Shown here: one piece after another, positions 17,702-26,397 of the stretch
Layout of the letters: each line of letters starts with the position of its first letter
Position numbering within the stretch: the stretch's first letter is position 1
Source: Clostridium folliculivorans
Lineage (GTDB): Bacteria > Bacillota > Clostridia > Clostridiales > Clostridiaceae
Assembly: GCF_024341905.1 (NCBI RefSeq)
Contig: NZ_BQXY01000001.1
Location: forward strand, 653,013-717,012
Length of the DNA stretch: 64,000 nucleotides
Reading direction: 5' to 3'
Notes under the pieces: generated by a model
What the model saw: only the letters and a program-made list of their open reading frames with translations
What the model was told of the DNA's origin: nothing
Database searches by the model: none
Program-made: the position numbers and the translations under genes

Positions 17702-18469
17702 TTAAAGTATTGAGCCTAATAAAAACCAAGGTAATGGATTAAAACCAGGATTATAATAATATGGATTGTAGTATGGATATTTGTATCCATAATTATATCC
17801 GTAATGATAAGGATGACCATAACCGTGTCCGTACATATTATATGGTCTAGCAATTACTTGTTGTGAAGCATCTGATGTATCAGTCATTTCATTTGGGGAA
17901 GTACTTTGATTAGTTTGAGCGCCTATATTAGTTTGCCCCATTGAAGGCATAGGAGACATAGAGCTAGGGTTCATTTGTCCCATAGGAGTCATCTGTCCCA
18001 TAGGAGCCATTGGAGACATAGAACCAGGAGCCATCTGTCCCATAGGAGCCATAGGTGACATAGAACCAGGAGCCATCTGTCCCATAGGAGTCATAGGAGA
18101 CATAGAACCAGGAGCCATCTGTCCCATAGGAGTCATAGGAGACATAGAACCAGGAGCCATCTGTCCCATAGGAGTCATAGGAGACATAGAACCAGGAGTC
18201 ATCTGTCCCATATGAGCCATATGATCCATAGAACCATGCATCATTTGTCCCATCATTCCATTTAGCTGAACATTTCCTTGATAGTATGGATTAGGTAAAA
18301 AAGGTAAGTTACATAAGTTGTTACTCCAATTAGTATAATCAGTTCCTGGTACTGTACCTTGCATTGAACCTTGATAGGTATAATTTGGTGTAGTTCCTTG
18401 AACATTAGAATTCATTTGAGATTCATCATTTCTTAATTCTTCATTTATTTCATATTGCTCGGTGTACAT
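17702..18469 (-). CDS. Met/Gly/Pro tandem-repeat protein (possible spore-surface protein)
   Basis: 255 aa. Residues 1-86 are polar and rich in Asn, Gln and Thr, ending in Met-rich MMGQMMHGSMDHM. Residues 87-176 are tandem copies of a 14-residue unit of the form MGQMAPGSMSPMTP (five units, one truncated, one diverged). Residues 205-255 are rich in Tyr, Gly, His, Pro and Asn (YGHGYGHPYHYGYNYGYK), like clostridial and bacilli coat or morphogenetic proteins. No signal peptide. The start at 18469 has GGAGG 5 bases upstream; a longer frame from 18544 has none. Spore coat or exosporium is inferred from composition only. Confidence 0.7.
   Translation of the reverse strand: MYTEQYEINEELRNDESQMNSNVQGTTPNYTYQGSMQGTVPGTDYTNWSNNLCNLPFLPNPYYQGNVQLNGMMGQMMHGSMDHMAHMGQMTPGSMSPMTPMGQMAPGSMSPMTPMGQMAPGSMSPMTPMGQMAPGSMSPMAPMGQMAPGSMSPMAPMGQMTPMGQMNPSSMSPMPSMGQTNIGAQTNQSTSPNEMTDTSDASQQVIARPYNMYGHGYGHPYHYGYNYGYKYPYYNPYYYNPGFNPLPWFLLGSIL
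17942..18211 (-). repeat. 42-bp coding tandem repeats
   Basis: Six to seven units of 42 bp encoding the 14-residue unit above, nearly identical at the DNA level (differences mainly gcc/gtc, Ala/Thr), with one unit cut to 18 bp. Such arrays change copy number by slippage, so length variation between strains is expected. Confidence 0.9.
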
Positions 18470-18593
18470 TGTTTCCTCCAAAAGAATATATCTTACACTT
18501 AATGTTATATGAAATACAATCCATTTTGTTCTTATTAATAACAAAAATTACCACAAATATATCTGAACTAGATAATGTTTTGATAAAAGTAAT

Positions 18594-18694
18594 AAAGATG
18601 TACCGCTTTATTATGAAAGTTATTTATAAAATTGCGATAGATTTTGAGACGAGAATTTGAAAATAGTAATTTTAAAGTGAGGCGTTACATCTTT
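18594..18694 (+). repeat. Long-hairpin intergenic repeat, family A copy 3 (diverged)
   Basis: Outer arms AAAGATGTACCGC and GGCGTTACATCTTT keep the family A ends with one mismatch region; the interior keeps GAAAATAG on the 3' arm but the inner stem is weak. Same orientation and length class as the other copies. It lies between two minus-strand small genes. Confidence 0.6.
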
Positions 18695-18727
18695 GTAGGA
18701 TTTAGAACAATTAAATTGAAATTATTA

Positions 18728-18832
18728 TTAATGAAAATATAATTTCAATAGAAAATCACTGATTAATAAGACTATAAGACCTATAATAACAGTTATTGTT
18801 ACTTCTGGTGGTATAAGGCTTTTTATCTTCAT
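18728..18832 (-). CDS. Tiny single-helix membrane peptide
   Basis: 34 aa: a short basic and polar start MKIKSLIPPEVT, one hydrophobic helix of about 18 residues (ITVIIGLIVLLI), and a short tail. GAGGTG lies 8 bases upstream of the ATG. This is the form of small membrane regulators or type I toxin-like peptides, but there is no homologue that I recognise, and no clear antisense RNA gene beside it. Family A copy 3 begins about 35 bases after its stop codon. Confidence 0.5.
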   Translation of the reverse strand: MKIKSLIPPEVTITVIIGLIVLLISDFLLKLYFH

Positions 18833-18898
18833 ATAGTTCACCTCTTCAATTTAATTATCACTTCCAAAATAAACAGGAAACATAGAAAAACGAATTTA

Positions 18899-18975
18899 TC
18901 GCCTGCCAAATTGTTCTTATATGTATTCGGAAAGGCAGATGCGCTAAAAAAAGTTCGCTTCAGCGACTTTTTTAT
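18899..18975 (+). repeat. Intergenic repeat, family B copy 2
   Basis: CGCCTGCC at 18900 can pair with GGCAG-AT-GCG at 18934-18943 (two-base bulge); the core is ATTCGGAAAGGCAGATGCG. After an A-run comes a hairpin AAAAAAGTTCGCT / AGCGACTTTTTT. The T-run makes it a good plus-strand terminator. The rest of the gap to the histidine kinase (18976-19222) holds nothing that I recognise. Confidence 0.7.
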
Positions 18976-19222
18976 AAGGATTTCGAAAATAAAAAGTGGG
19001 AATAGGAAGTGCTTACTATTAGTATTGTCACTCTATAGCTAATTAATCTATTTAATATTATTTTGGAAATAAATATTTATTTTAATGAATAAAGTAGGGT
19101 TATATGGCGAACGATGTCGTAAAAAATATGTAATAAATTGGCAAGCAAAAAAAGGGAAATCATACTGATTATAGAATAATATAATTAATAATTTAGTTGC
19201 TTATAGAGGAGATGATTAATAT

Positions 19223-21310
19223 ATGGTAAGGAACAGCCAGCAGTTGTTAAGCCACTGGAATAGTAAGAATAATTCAGAAATGCTCCACGATTCGTTAAGC
19301 TATTTTATGAGGAACAATAAATTCTATGTTGATTTATTAGATGGGTTATTAGAAGCGGTTGTAATTCACAGAAATAATAAGATTGTCTTTGCCAACAGAT
19401 TTGCATTAAAGATGTTTTCTATAAGCGCTTTTGATAAAATCATAGATAAAAACTTTACAGAATTCGTAGACAATTACTTCATTTCATATAGTGATTCAAC
19501 TGAGGAGAATCAAGAAAGTAGTAATTATAACGCTAAGTTACTTGATGGTGGCTTTGAACGTGACGTAAAGATAAAAAATTCTAATATTACATTTGATTAT
19601 GAGGAATATAATATTACATATATTCAACCAAGCTTTAAAATGCCGAACAATGATTCTAAACAACAGATTTTTCATAAAGAGATAGAAGAAAAAGGCAATT
19701 ATGCTAATAATATAATGGAAGTAGTTGACGATGAAGAAAGTAATTGGGAGATAATTAATAAGTTAAAAAAGGGTATAGCTGTCTATAGAAGCTATAATAA
19801 GGGTAAAGATTTTTCAATAGTATTTATGAATGTAGTAGCGGAGGAATTGATAGATATCAAATATTCTGACTACATTAACAAAAATATAATTGAAGTATTT
19901 CCGAACTTAGTTAATAGTCGGTTCTTAAGAGTAATTAAGAGAGTATATACTACTGGAAATAATGAGAATGCATCATTTAAACTATATAAAGATAATAAGT
20001 ATAAACTTTTTAATGGTAATTATTTTTTTAAATTGAAAAACGGAGATGTTGTTTCTGTATTTGAAAACATCAAGGAAGAGATGTTTTATGATTCAAAGTA
20101 TAGAATGCTTTCTATGTTATTTGATAAATCGAAAGACATGATATTCTTCATAGGTAACGATGGAGAGATATTGGATGCAAATAAAGCTGCACTAAAACTT
20201 TATGGGTATACGAAAAGGGAAATTTTAAATAAAACAATATTCGATATATCGGCCTCAAAAGCAAAGGGAATAATAAATAAGCATATACAATTAGCTTCAA
20301 GAGGTGGAATTTTATACAATACAGTTCATAAGGATAAAGATGGTAGAGAATTTATTGTTGAAATAAGCTCCGTGGGAATAATGATTAATGAAAAGAAAGT
20401 AGTTTGTAGCATAATTAGAAATATTTCTAGTAGAAATACATCCTATATTGATATGGATGTGATAAGACAAAATGAGATAAATCAAAATAGATATGAAGAT
20501 TATATTTCAAAGCTTATACCAATTTTAGCACATGAACTTAGAACTCCACTTAATGTACTAATGTGCTCGCTACAAGTATTAAATCTTTATATGAAGGATT
20601 CAAATACAATAGAAAATAATTTGTCGAAAATAAATTATAATTCCTCCGTAATGCAGCAAAGTAGTTATAGATTATTAAAGCTTATTAATAATATAATCGA
20701 TTCAACTATAATCGATTCAAATGGGTTTAGACTCAATTATAAGCTATATGACATTGTAGAAATTATAGAGGATACAGTTTTCATTGTAAGCAATTATGTA
20801 AATGAGAATGTTAAGAGCAAAAATATTGAGATTAACTTTTTTACTAGTTTAAATTCTAAATATATATATCTAGATTTAGAAAGAGTTCAGAATATTTTGC
20901 TAAAAATATTATCAAATTCAGTTAAGTTTTCAGAAGATAAAAATAAAATATACATTTCTATAGGTGAAGATATGTCTGAGAACTTAGAAATAGTGATTTA
21001 TAACATGGGAGCAACTATGGATGGTGAAGAGATTCAACATATATTTGATAAGTTCTCCTTCAATAAAAATAAGTTGGCAAAGAGTCATGAAGGCATGGGA
21101 CTCGGATTATTTATAGTGAGAAATATTGTAGAATTACATGGGTGGAGTATTGAGGCTCGTAATTGTGTAGATATGTCTGGTAGTAAATTTGTATTAAAAA
21201 TACCATATAATAAACATATGAAAATGGATGAGTTAGATAGACGGACTCAATACGATATTTTAGAAGAAGAATTAATTCAAAAGATAAGAATCGAATTTTC
21301 AGATATATAG
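19223..21310 (+). CDS. Soluble PAS-domain sensor histidine kinase
   Basis: 695 aa without membrane helices. Three PAS-like sensor segments: about 30-80 (GLLEAVVIHRNNKIVFANR), about 180-230 (GIAVYRSYNKGKDFSIVFMN) and about 300-400 (MIFFIGNDGEILDANKAAL). The HisKA dimerisation domain has the phosphoacceptor in LAHELRTPLNVL at about 434-445; the ATPase domain has the N box ILSNSVKFS near 560 and the G box GMGLGLFIV near 625. The short tail after the kinase is charged. No response regulator gene is adjacent, so it is an orphan kinase; in clostridia such kinases often act on Spo0A, which is inference here. GAGGAG precedes the ATG by 9 bases. Confidence 0.92.
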   Translation: MVRNSQQLLSHWNSKNNSEMLHDSLSYFMRNNKFYVDLLDGLLEAVVIHRNNKIVFANRFALKMFSISAFDKIIDKNFTEFVDNYFISYSDSTEENQESSNYNAKLLDGGFERDVKIKNSNITFDYEEYNITYIQPSFKMPNNDSKQQIFHKEIEEKGNYANNIMEVVDDEESNWEIINKLKKGIAVYRSYNKGKDFSIVFMNVVAEELIDIKYSDYINKNIIEVFPNLVNSRFLRVIKRVYTTGNNENASFKLYKDNKYKLFNGNYFFKLKNGDVVSVFENIKEEMFYDSKYRMLSMLFDKSKDMIFFIGNDGEILDANKAALKLYGYTKREILNKTIFDISASKAKGIINKHIQLASRGGILYNTVHKDKDGREFIVEISSVGIMINEKKVVCSIIRNISSRNTSYIDMDVIRQNEINQNRYEDYISKLIPILAHELRTPLNVLMCSLQVLNLYMKDSNTIENNLSKINYNSSVMQQSSYRLLKLINNIIDSTIIDSNGFRLNYKLYDIVEIIEDTVFIVSNYVNENVKSKNIEINFFTSLNSKYIYLDLERVQNILLKILSNSVKFSEDKNKIYISIGEDMSENLEIVIYNMGATMDGEEIQHIFDKFSFNKNKLAKSHEGMGLGLFIVRNIVELHGWSIEARNCVDMSGSKFVLKIPYNKHMKMDELDRRTQYDILEEELIQKIRIEFSDI

Positions 21311-21320
21311 CTTCATTTTT

Positions 21321-21365
21321 AACAATTTGATCATATACTAAGTGTATGATTGAATTGTTTTTTAT
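21321..21365 (+). terminator. Terminator of the histidine kinase gene
   Basis: 18-base arms AACAATTTGATCATATAC and GTGTATGATTGAATTGTT (G-T pairs allowed) around TAA, followed by TTTT. Confidence 0.8.
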
Positions 21366-21616
21366 TTATTAACATATTATTAATATTTTTATCATTTTAA
21401 GATTGAAGTATATAAAAAAACGTTTACTGGAAAGGGTTATTTATTAATTTATCAAAAACATAGCGCTTTATGTATATATTATATAATTTATAAACGTGAA
21501 TTATGGATAATTATTAAAAAAATATGAAATTTGTTATTGATTTTTCATTGATTAATTGTTAATATAAATAAAAAGACATGTATAAAAAAGCGATGTATAA
21601 AAAGGGGGACTCAATT

Positions 21617-22780
21617 ATGAAAAAGAAGATACTTGTAGCAACATTAGCAGTAGCTATGGTTGCTAGCTTATTTGTAGGTTGTAGCAGCAAAAAGGATGGA
21701 GAAGCAGGAACAAGTGGAGATGTTATTAAGATTGGTTCTATAGCACCACTTACTGGTAAAGTTGCAACTTATGGACAATCAGTTAAGGAAGGGGTTCAAT
21801 TAGCTGAAAAGGAGATTAATGATAAGGGCGGTATCAACGGTAAGAAAGTCCAAGTTGTTTTTGAAGATGACCAAGCAGATCAAAATGCAGCAATTAATGC
21901 TTTCAATAAATTAGTTGATGACGAAAAAGTTTCAGCAGTAATCGGGGCGGTTACATCTGGAGCTACTCTAGCAGTTGCACCAAATGCAACTCAAGCTAAG
22001 ATTCCTCTAATAACACCAACTGCAACTGAACCAACGATCACAAAGGTTGGAGGAGAGTATGTTTTTAGAAGTTGTTATGTTGATTCATACCAAGGTCAAG
22101 TTATGGCTAATTATGCAGCAACTGATCTTTCTAAGAAAACTGCAGCAGTCCTTTACAACGTTGGATCCGATTATTCAAAGGGTATAGCTGAAGCTTTCAA
22201 AAAACAATTTGAAGCAAAAGGTGGAAAAGTTGTCGAGTTCTCAACATACAACAATGATGATAAAGATTTTAATGCACAATTAACTAAGATAAAGGGAGCA
22301 AATCCAGATGTATTACTTTTACCAGACTACTACAATGTTGTTGGTCTTATAGCTAAGCAAGCTAAGGCAGTAGGAATAAGTTCTCAACTACTAGGGGTAG
22401 ATGGATGGGATTCAGCAGACTTATATAAGATAGGTGGAGATGCGGTTAAGGGTGCTTTATTTATAAATCATTACTTCCCAGGTGATACAGCTAAAGAAGT
22501 TCAAGACTTTGTTGCGGCATATAAGAAAGACTACAATAAAGAACCGGATGCACTTGCTGCTCTAGGTTACGATGGAGCAAAATTATTGTTTAAGGCTATA
22601 GAAAATGCTAAGAGTACTGATGGAGATAAAATTAAAGATGCTCTTGCTAAGGTTGAATACACAGGAGTTACAGGAAAGTTACAATTTAACTCAGAGAGAA
22701 CAGCTGTAAAAGGTGCTGCTATATTAAAGGTTGAGGGAGATAAGAATTCACTTGTAACAAAAGTTGATCCTGTTAAGTAA
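21617..22780 (+). CDS. livK: Branched-chain amino acid ABC transporter, binding lipoprotein
   Basis: 387 aa. Lipoprotein signal peptide with lipobox FVGCSS (Cys 22), then the type I LivJ/LivK binding fold: IKIGSIAPLTGKVATYGQSV, KVQVVFEDDQADQNAAINAF, VIGAVTSGATLAVAP, PLITPTATEPT and AALGYDGAKLLFKAIENA. It captures leucine, isoleucine, valine or related amino acids outside the membrane. The ATG at 21617 has GGGGG 8-9 bases ahead; the longer frame from 21578 has no signal-peptide logic. It is the first gene of a complete five-gene liv operon and has a 38-bp gap to the first permease. Confidence 0.95.
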   Translation: MKKKILVATLAVAMVASLFVGCSSKKDGEAGTSGDVIKIGSIAPLTGKVATYGQSVKEGVQLAEKEINDKGGINGKKVQVVFEDDQADQNAAINAFNKLVDDEKVSAVIGAVTSGATLAVAPNATQAKIPLITPTATEPTITKVGGEYVFRSCYVDSYQGQVMANYAATDLSKKTAAVLYNVGSDYSKGIAEAFKKQFEAKGGKVVEFSTYNNDDKDFNAQLTKIKGANPDVLLLPDYYNVVGLIAKQAKAVGISSQLLGVDGWDSADLYKIGGDAVKGALFINHYFPGDTAKEVQDFVAAYKKDYNKEPDALAALGYDGAKLLFKAIENAKSTDGDKIKDALAKVEYTGVTGKLQFNSERTAVKGAAILKVEGDKNSLVTKVDPVK

Positions 22781-22818
22781 AAGATAATTAAGGATTAAAG
22801 ATATATAGGGGGACTACT

Positions 22819-23694
22819 ATGGAGTTACTACAGCAATTGATTAATGGACTATCACTTGGAAGCATATATGCTCTTCTAGCGTTAGGATATACTATGGTAT
22901 ATGGTATAATCCAGCTTATAAACTTTGCACACGGAGACATATATATGATTGGTGCCTTTGCAGGCTTCTTCGTGGCTACAAAGCTTAACCTATCATTCCT
23001 ACCAACTTTGATAATAGCAATGATCGTATCAGCAGTTTTAGGAATAGTTATAGAAAAGGTAGCATACAAACCACTTAGAAAATCACCTAGAATTACGCTT
23101 CTAATCACAGCTATAGGTGTATCGTTATTACTAGAAAATGGAATGAGATTTATAGTGGGACCTTCTCCTCAGAGTTTCCCAAGTCTAATCGAATCTTCAA
23201 AAATTAATATAGGTTCCCTTCAAGTAACCAACATACAACTTATAACTTTAGGTGTTTCATTGCTCTTAGTTGTATTGCTCCAGTTTATAGTATATAGAAC
23301 CAAAGTTGGTAAGGCTATGAGAGCAGCTTCTTTTGATATAGAAGCTGCATCCCTAATGGGAATAAACGTAAATAATACAATATCATTTACCTTTGCTTTA
23401 GGATCTGCACTTGCAGGTGCAGCTGGTGTTTTAGTAGCACTTGCTTGGACAACAATAGATCCTTATATGGGAATGATGCCTGGAATAAAAGCCTTCGTGG
23501 CAGCTGTACTTGGTGGAATAGGAGTTATTCCAGGAGCACTTATCGGTGGATTATTTATGGGAGTAGCTGAAACTTTAACTAAGGCATATATATCCACAAG
23601 ACTTTCAGATGCAATAGCATTTTCAATATTAATTATAGTCCTACTTATCAAGCCTTCAGGTCTTTTAGGCAAGATAACTAGAGAGAAAGTGTAG
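22819..23694 (+). CDS. livH: Branched-chain amino acid ABC transporter permease LivH
   Basis: 291 aa, eight or so membrane helices. The N-terminal LINGLSLGSIYALLALGYTMVYGIIQLINFAHG is kept in short form in all LivH proteins, and ALVAL AWTTIDPYMG followed by KAFVAAVLGGIG is the family's ATPase-contact loop. It forms the membrane channel together with LivM. GGGGG is 7 bases before the ATG. The next gene starts 8 bases after its stop. Confidence 0.95.
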   Translation: MELLQQLINGLSLGSIYALLALGYTMVYGIIQLINFAHGDIYMIGAFAGFFVATKLNLSFLPTLIIAMIVSAVLGIVIEKVAYKPLRKSPRITLLITAIGVSLLLENGMRFIVGPSPQSFPSLIESSKINIGSLQVTNIQLITLGVSLLLVVLLQFIVYRTKVGKAMRAASFDIEAASLMGINVNNTISFTFALGSALAGAAGVLVALAWTTIDPYMGMMPGIKAFVAAVLGGIGVIPGALIGGLFMGVAETLTKAYISTRLSDAIAFSILIIVLLIKPSGLLGKITREKV

Positions 23695-23702
23695 GTGACA
23701 GC

Positions 23703-24659
23703 ATGAAGAAGATAGTGAATTACTTAATATACGCAGTTCTAATAGTAGGCATTTTCTTTTTGCTTAATTATTTATTGCAAGAAAGAATTATAAACAGATT
23801 TTATGGTGGACTTATTACCTTAGTATGTATAAATATAATACTAGCAGTTTCCTTGAATCTTATAACTGGTTTTACAGGACAATTATGTTTAGGACATGCG
23901 GGATTTATGTCAATAGGTGCATATACCGCAGCTATCCTTACAGCAAAACTTCAGTATAACTTTCCAGTTGCACTAATTGTAGGTGGTCTACTTGCAGCAG
24001 TTGTGGCTTTAATTGTAGGTTTACCTACTCTTAAACTAAAAGGTGACTATTTTGCAATAACTACTTTAGGTGTAGGTGAAATTATAAGAGTTATTCTTAC
24101 TAACATTGATTATACTGGCGGACCAAGAGGATTTACGGGTATACCTCCAAAGACAACTTTTACTTGGGCATATTTCGTAATGGTTGCTGTAGTTATAATT
24201 GTATTTAATATAATACACTCAGCTCAAGGTAGAAGTATGATAGCAGTAAGAGAAAATGAAATTGCAGCAGAAGCAATGGGAGTTAATACTGCAAGATACA
24301 AAGTAACTGCATTTGTAATAGCTGCATTTTTAGCTGGAGTTGGTGGTGGACTTTATGCCCATTACTCTAGGTTCCTAATACCAAGCTACTTTGACTTTAT
24401 GAAGTCAATAGAAGTTTTAACTTTCGTAGTTTTTGGTGGTATGGGTTCTTTAACAGGATCGATAATAGCAAGTGGTATATTAACTTTCTTACCAGAACTA
24501 TTAAGACCAATAAAGGATTTCAGAATGATTATATACTCAATTGCATTAATAGTTCTTATGATCTTTAGACCACAAGGATTACTTGGAACTAAAGAAATAA
24601 GCTTAAGTATATTCAGTAAGTTTTTAAAAAAGGAAAGTAAGGAAGGAGGGGTAGTGTAA
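23703..24659 (+). CDS. livM: Branched-chain amino acid ABC transporter permease LivM
   Basis: 318 aa with about ten membrane helices. Motifs: SLNLITGFTGQLCLGHAGFM near 50-70, the loop AAEAMGVNTARYKVTAF near 195 that docks to the ATPase, and VLTFVVFGGMGSLTGSI near 240. A Lys/Glu-rich tail ends the protein. The stop TAA overlaps the ATG of livG by one base (TAATG), typical translational coupling. Confidence 0.95.
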   Translation: MKKIVNYLIYAVLIVGIFFLLNYLLQERIINRFYGGLITLVCINIILAVSLNLITGFTGQLCLGHAGFMSIGAYTAAILTAKLQYNFPVALIVGGLLAAVVALIVGLPTLKLKGDYFAITTLGVGEIIRVILTNIDYTGGPRGFTGIPPKTTFTWAYFVMVAVVIIVFNIIHSAQGRSMIAVRENEIAAEAMGVNTARYKVTAFVIAAFLAGVGGGLYAHYSRFLIPSYFDFMKSIEVLTFVVFGGMGSLTGSIIASGILTFLPELLRPIKDFRMIIYSIALIVLMIFRPQGLLGTKEISLSIFSKFLKKESKEGGVV

Positions 24660-25435
24660 TGTTAAAAGTTGAAAACTTAACGATTCAATTTGGTGGACTT
24701 AAAGCAGTATCTGAGTTTGCACTAGAGATAAATGAAAGAGAAGTTGTGGGGCTTATAGGACCGAATGGGGCTGGAAAGACTACGGTATTTAATATGCTTA
24801 CAGGAGTTTACTCTCCAACTGAAGGGTCAATATCTTATAAGGGTGAGAAGATACATGGATTAAAGCCATATTGCATTACTCAAAAGAAGATAGCAAGAAC
24901 CTTCCAGAATATAAGACTTTTCAAAAGCCTTACTGTTTTAGATAATGTAAAAATATCTTTTGGTTACAGTGTTAAATATAATTTATTTCATGCAATTTTT
25001 AGGACTCCTAAGTTCTTTAAGATTGAAAAAGAGATTGAAGAAAAGTGTCTTGAACTTTTAGAGGCTTTTGGACTCCGAGATAAAGCTTTCGATTTAGCTA
25101 GCAACCTTTCCTATGGAGAGCAAAGAAGACTAGAGATAGCTAGAGCTTTAGCTGCTGGCCCAGAATTATTGCTTCTGGATGAGCCTGCAGCAGGAATGAA
25201 TCCTCAAGAAACACAGGATTTAATGAGAATGATAAATTGGATTAAAGATAAATACGGAGTATCAGTACTTCTAATTGAACATGATATGAAATTAGTTATG
25301 GGTATTTGTGAAAAGATTGCCGTATTAGATTATGGTAAGAAAATTGCAGAAGGAACACCAGAACAAATTAAGAATAACCCAAGAGTTATTGAAGCTTATT
25401 TAGGTGAAGCTTATACAAGTGAGGAGGCTATATAG
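24659..25435 (+). CDS. livG: Branched-chain amino acid ABC transporter ATPase LivG
   Basis: 258 aa ATP-binding subunit. Walker A GPNGAGKTT at about 36-44, a signature motif LSYGEQRRLEIARALA near 150, Walker B LLLLDEPAAGMNP near 175, and the switch His in LIEHDM near 207. The insert after Walker A with RTFQNIRLFKSLTVLDN is typical of LivG. It hydrolyses ATP with LivF to drive import. Start ATG overlaps the livM stop; GGAGGGG is 8-12 bases upstream. Confidence 0.95.
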   Translation: MLKVENLTIQFGGLKAVSEFALEINEREVVGLIGPNGAGKTTVFNMLTGVYSPTEGSISYKGEKIHGLKPYCITQKKIARTFQNIRLFKSLTVLDNVKISFGYSVKYNLFHAIFRTPKFFKIEKEIEEKCLELLEAFGLRDKAFDLASNLSYGEQRRLEIARALAAGPELLLLDEPAAGMNPQETQDLMRMINWIKDKYGVSVLLIEHDMKLVMGICEKIAVLDYGKKIAEGTPEQIKNNPRVIEAYLGEAYTSEEAI

Positions 25436-25436
25436 A

Positions 25437-26141
25437 ATGCTTAAGGTTAACAATTTGAATGTTTACTACGATGGAATACACGCCCTTAAGGATATAAATA
25501 TAGAAGTTAATGAAGGTGAAATAGTCACACTAATTGGAGCTAACGGAGCAGGAAAGACGTCTACACTTAGAGCTGTTTCTGGACTTACTCCTTACAAAAC
25601 TGGTGATATTCAGTTCAATAATAAGACTATAAAGAGTGTTCAACCTCACAAGTTAGTAGGTTATGGAATAGGTCATGTACCAGAAGGAAGAAAGATTTTT
25701 GCGAATCTTTCAGTTAAGGAAAATCTTGAACTTGGTGCTTATCTTCGTAACGATAAAGATGGAATCAAAAAAGATTATGAAATGATATATGAGAAATTTC
25801 CTAGACTTAAAGAAAGAATTAACCAACTAGCTGGTACTCTTTCTGGTGGTGAGCAGCAAATGCTTGCTATAGGTAGAGCTCTTATGAATAGGCCAAAACT
25901 ATTGCTTTTAGATGAGCCATCCATGGGACTTGCACCTATTGTAGTAAAGAATATTTTTGATACAATACAGGAAATAAATAAAGGCGGAACTACCATATTA
26001 TTAGTTGAACAAAACGCTCATATGGCTTTATCTATTGCAAACAGGGCATATGTTTTAGAGACAGGAAACGTAGTTCTAAGTGGAAATGCTGATGCAGTTC
26101 TTAAAGATGAAAAGGTAAGAAGTGCATATCTAGGCGAATAG
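25437..26141 (+). CDS. livF: Branched-chain amino acid ABC transporter ATPase LivF
   Basis: 234 aa, the normal LivF length from the ATG at 25437. Walker A GANGAGKTS near 36, GHVPEGRKIFANLSV near 82 (diagnostic of LivF), signature LSGGEQQMLAIGRAL near 136, Walker B LLLLDEPSMGLAP near 157 and LLVEQNA near 190. GAGGAGG is 10 bases before the start; the stop of livG is one base before it. Last gene of the operon, followed by a terminator. Confidence 0.95.
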   Translation: MLKVNNLNVYYDGIHALKDINIEVNEGEIVTLIGANGAGKTSTLRAVSGLTPYKTGDIQFNNKTIKSVQPHKLVGYGIGHVPEGRKIFANLSVKENLELGAYLRNDKDGIKKDYEMIYEKFPRLKERINQLAGTLSGGEQQMLAIGRALMNRPKLLLLDEPSMGLAPIVVKNIFDTIQEINKGGTTILLVEQNAHMALSIANRAYVLETGNVVLSGNADAVLKDEKVRSAYLGE

Positions 26142-26205
26142 AAAGCTTAAGAATATCTCAATACTTTGAAACATGCTGTAGGCTAATAGTATATAGTAGA
26201 GAAGT

Positions 26206-26243
26206 AAAAAGTATTTTAATTGTATGATTAAGATACTTTTTTT
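26206..26243 (+). terminator. Terminator of the liv operon
   Basis: Arms AAAAAGTATTTTAAT and ATTAAGATACTTTTT around TGTATG, followed by TT; 65 bases after livF. Confidence 0.8.
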
Positions 26244-26397
26244 GCTGTAAAAAAATATAAAATTTTTATGGCAATTAAACATATATGTTTCAATGGTTTT
26301 AGAAGTTTTTTATTTCATTATGTATTTTTGCGGTGTTGGTATATAAAAATATTACTTTTAGAGAAACATAATAATAAATACTAAGGGAGATGATAAA

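Noticed and set aside
17554-17742. Plus-strand 62-codon frame across family B copy 3
   Set aside because: It runs through the repeat hairpin and into the opposite-strand gene; no ribosome binding site.
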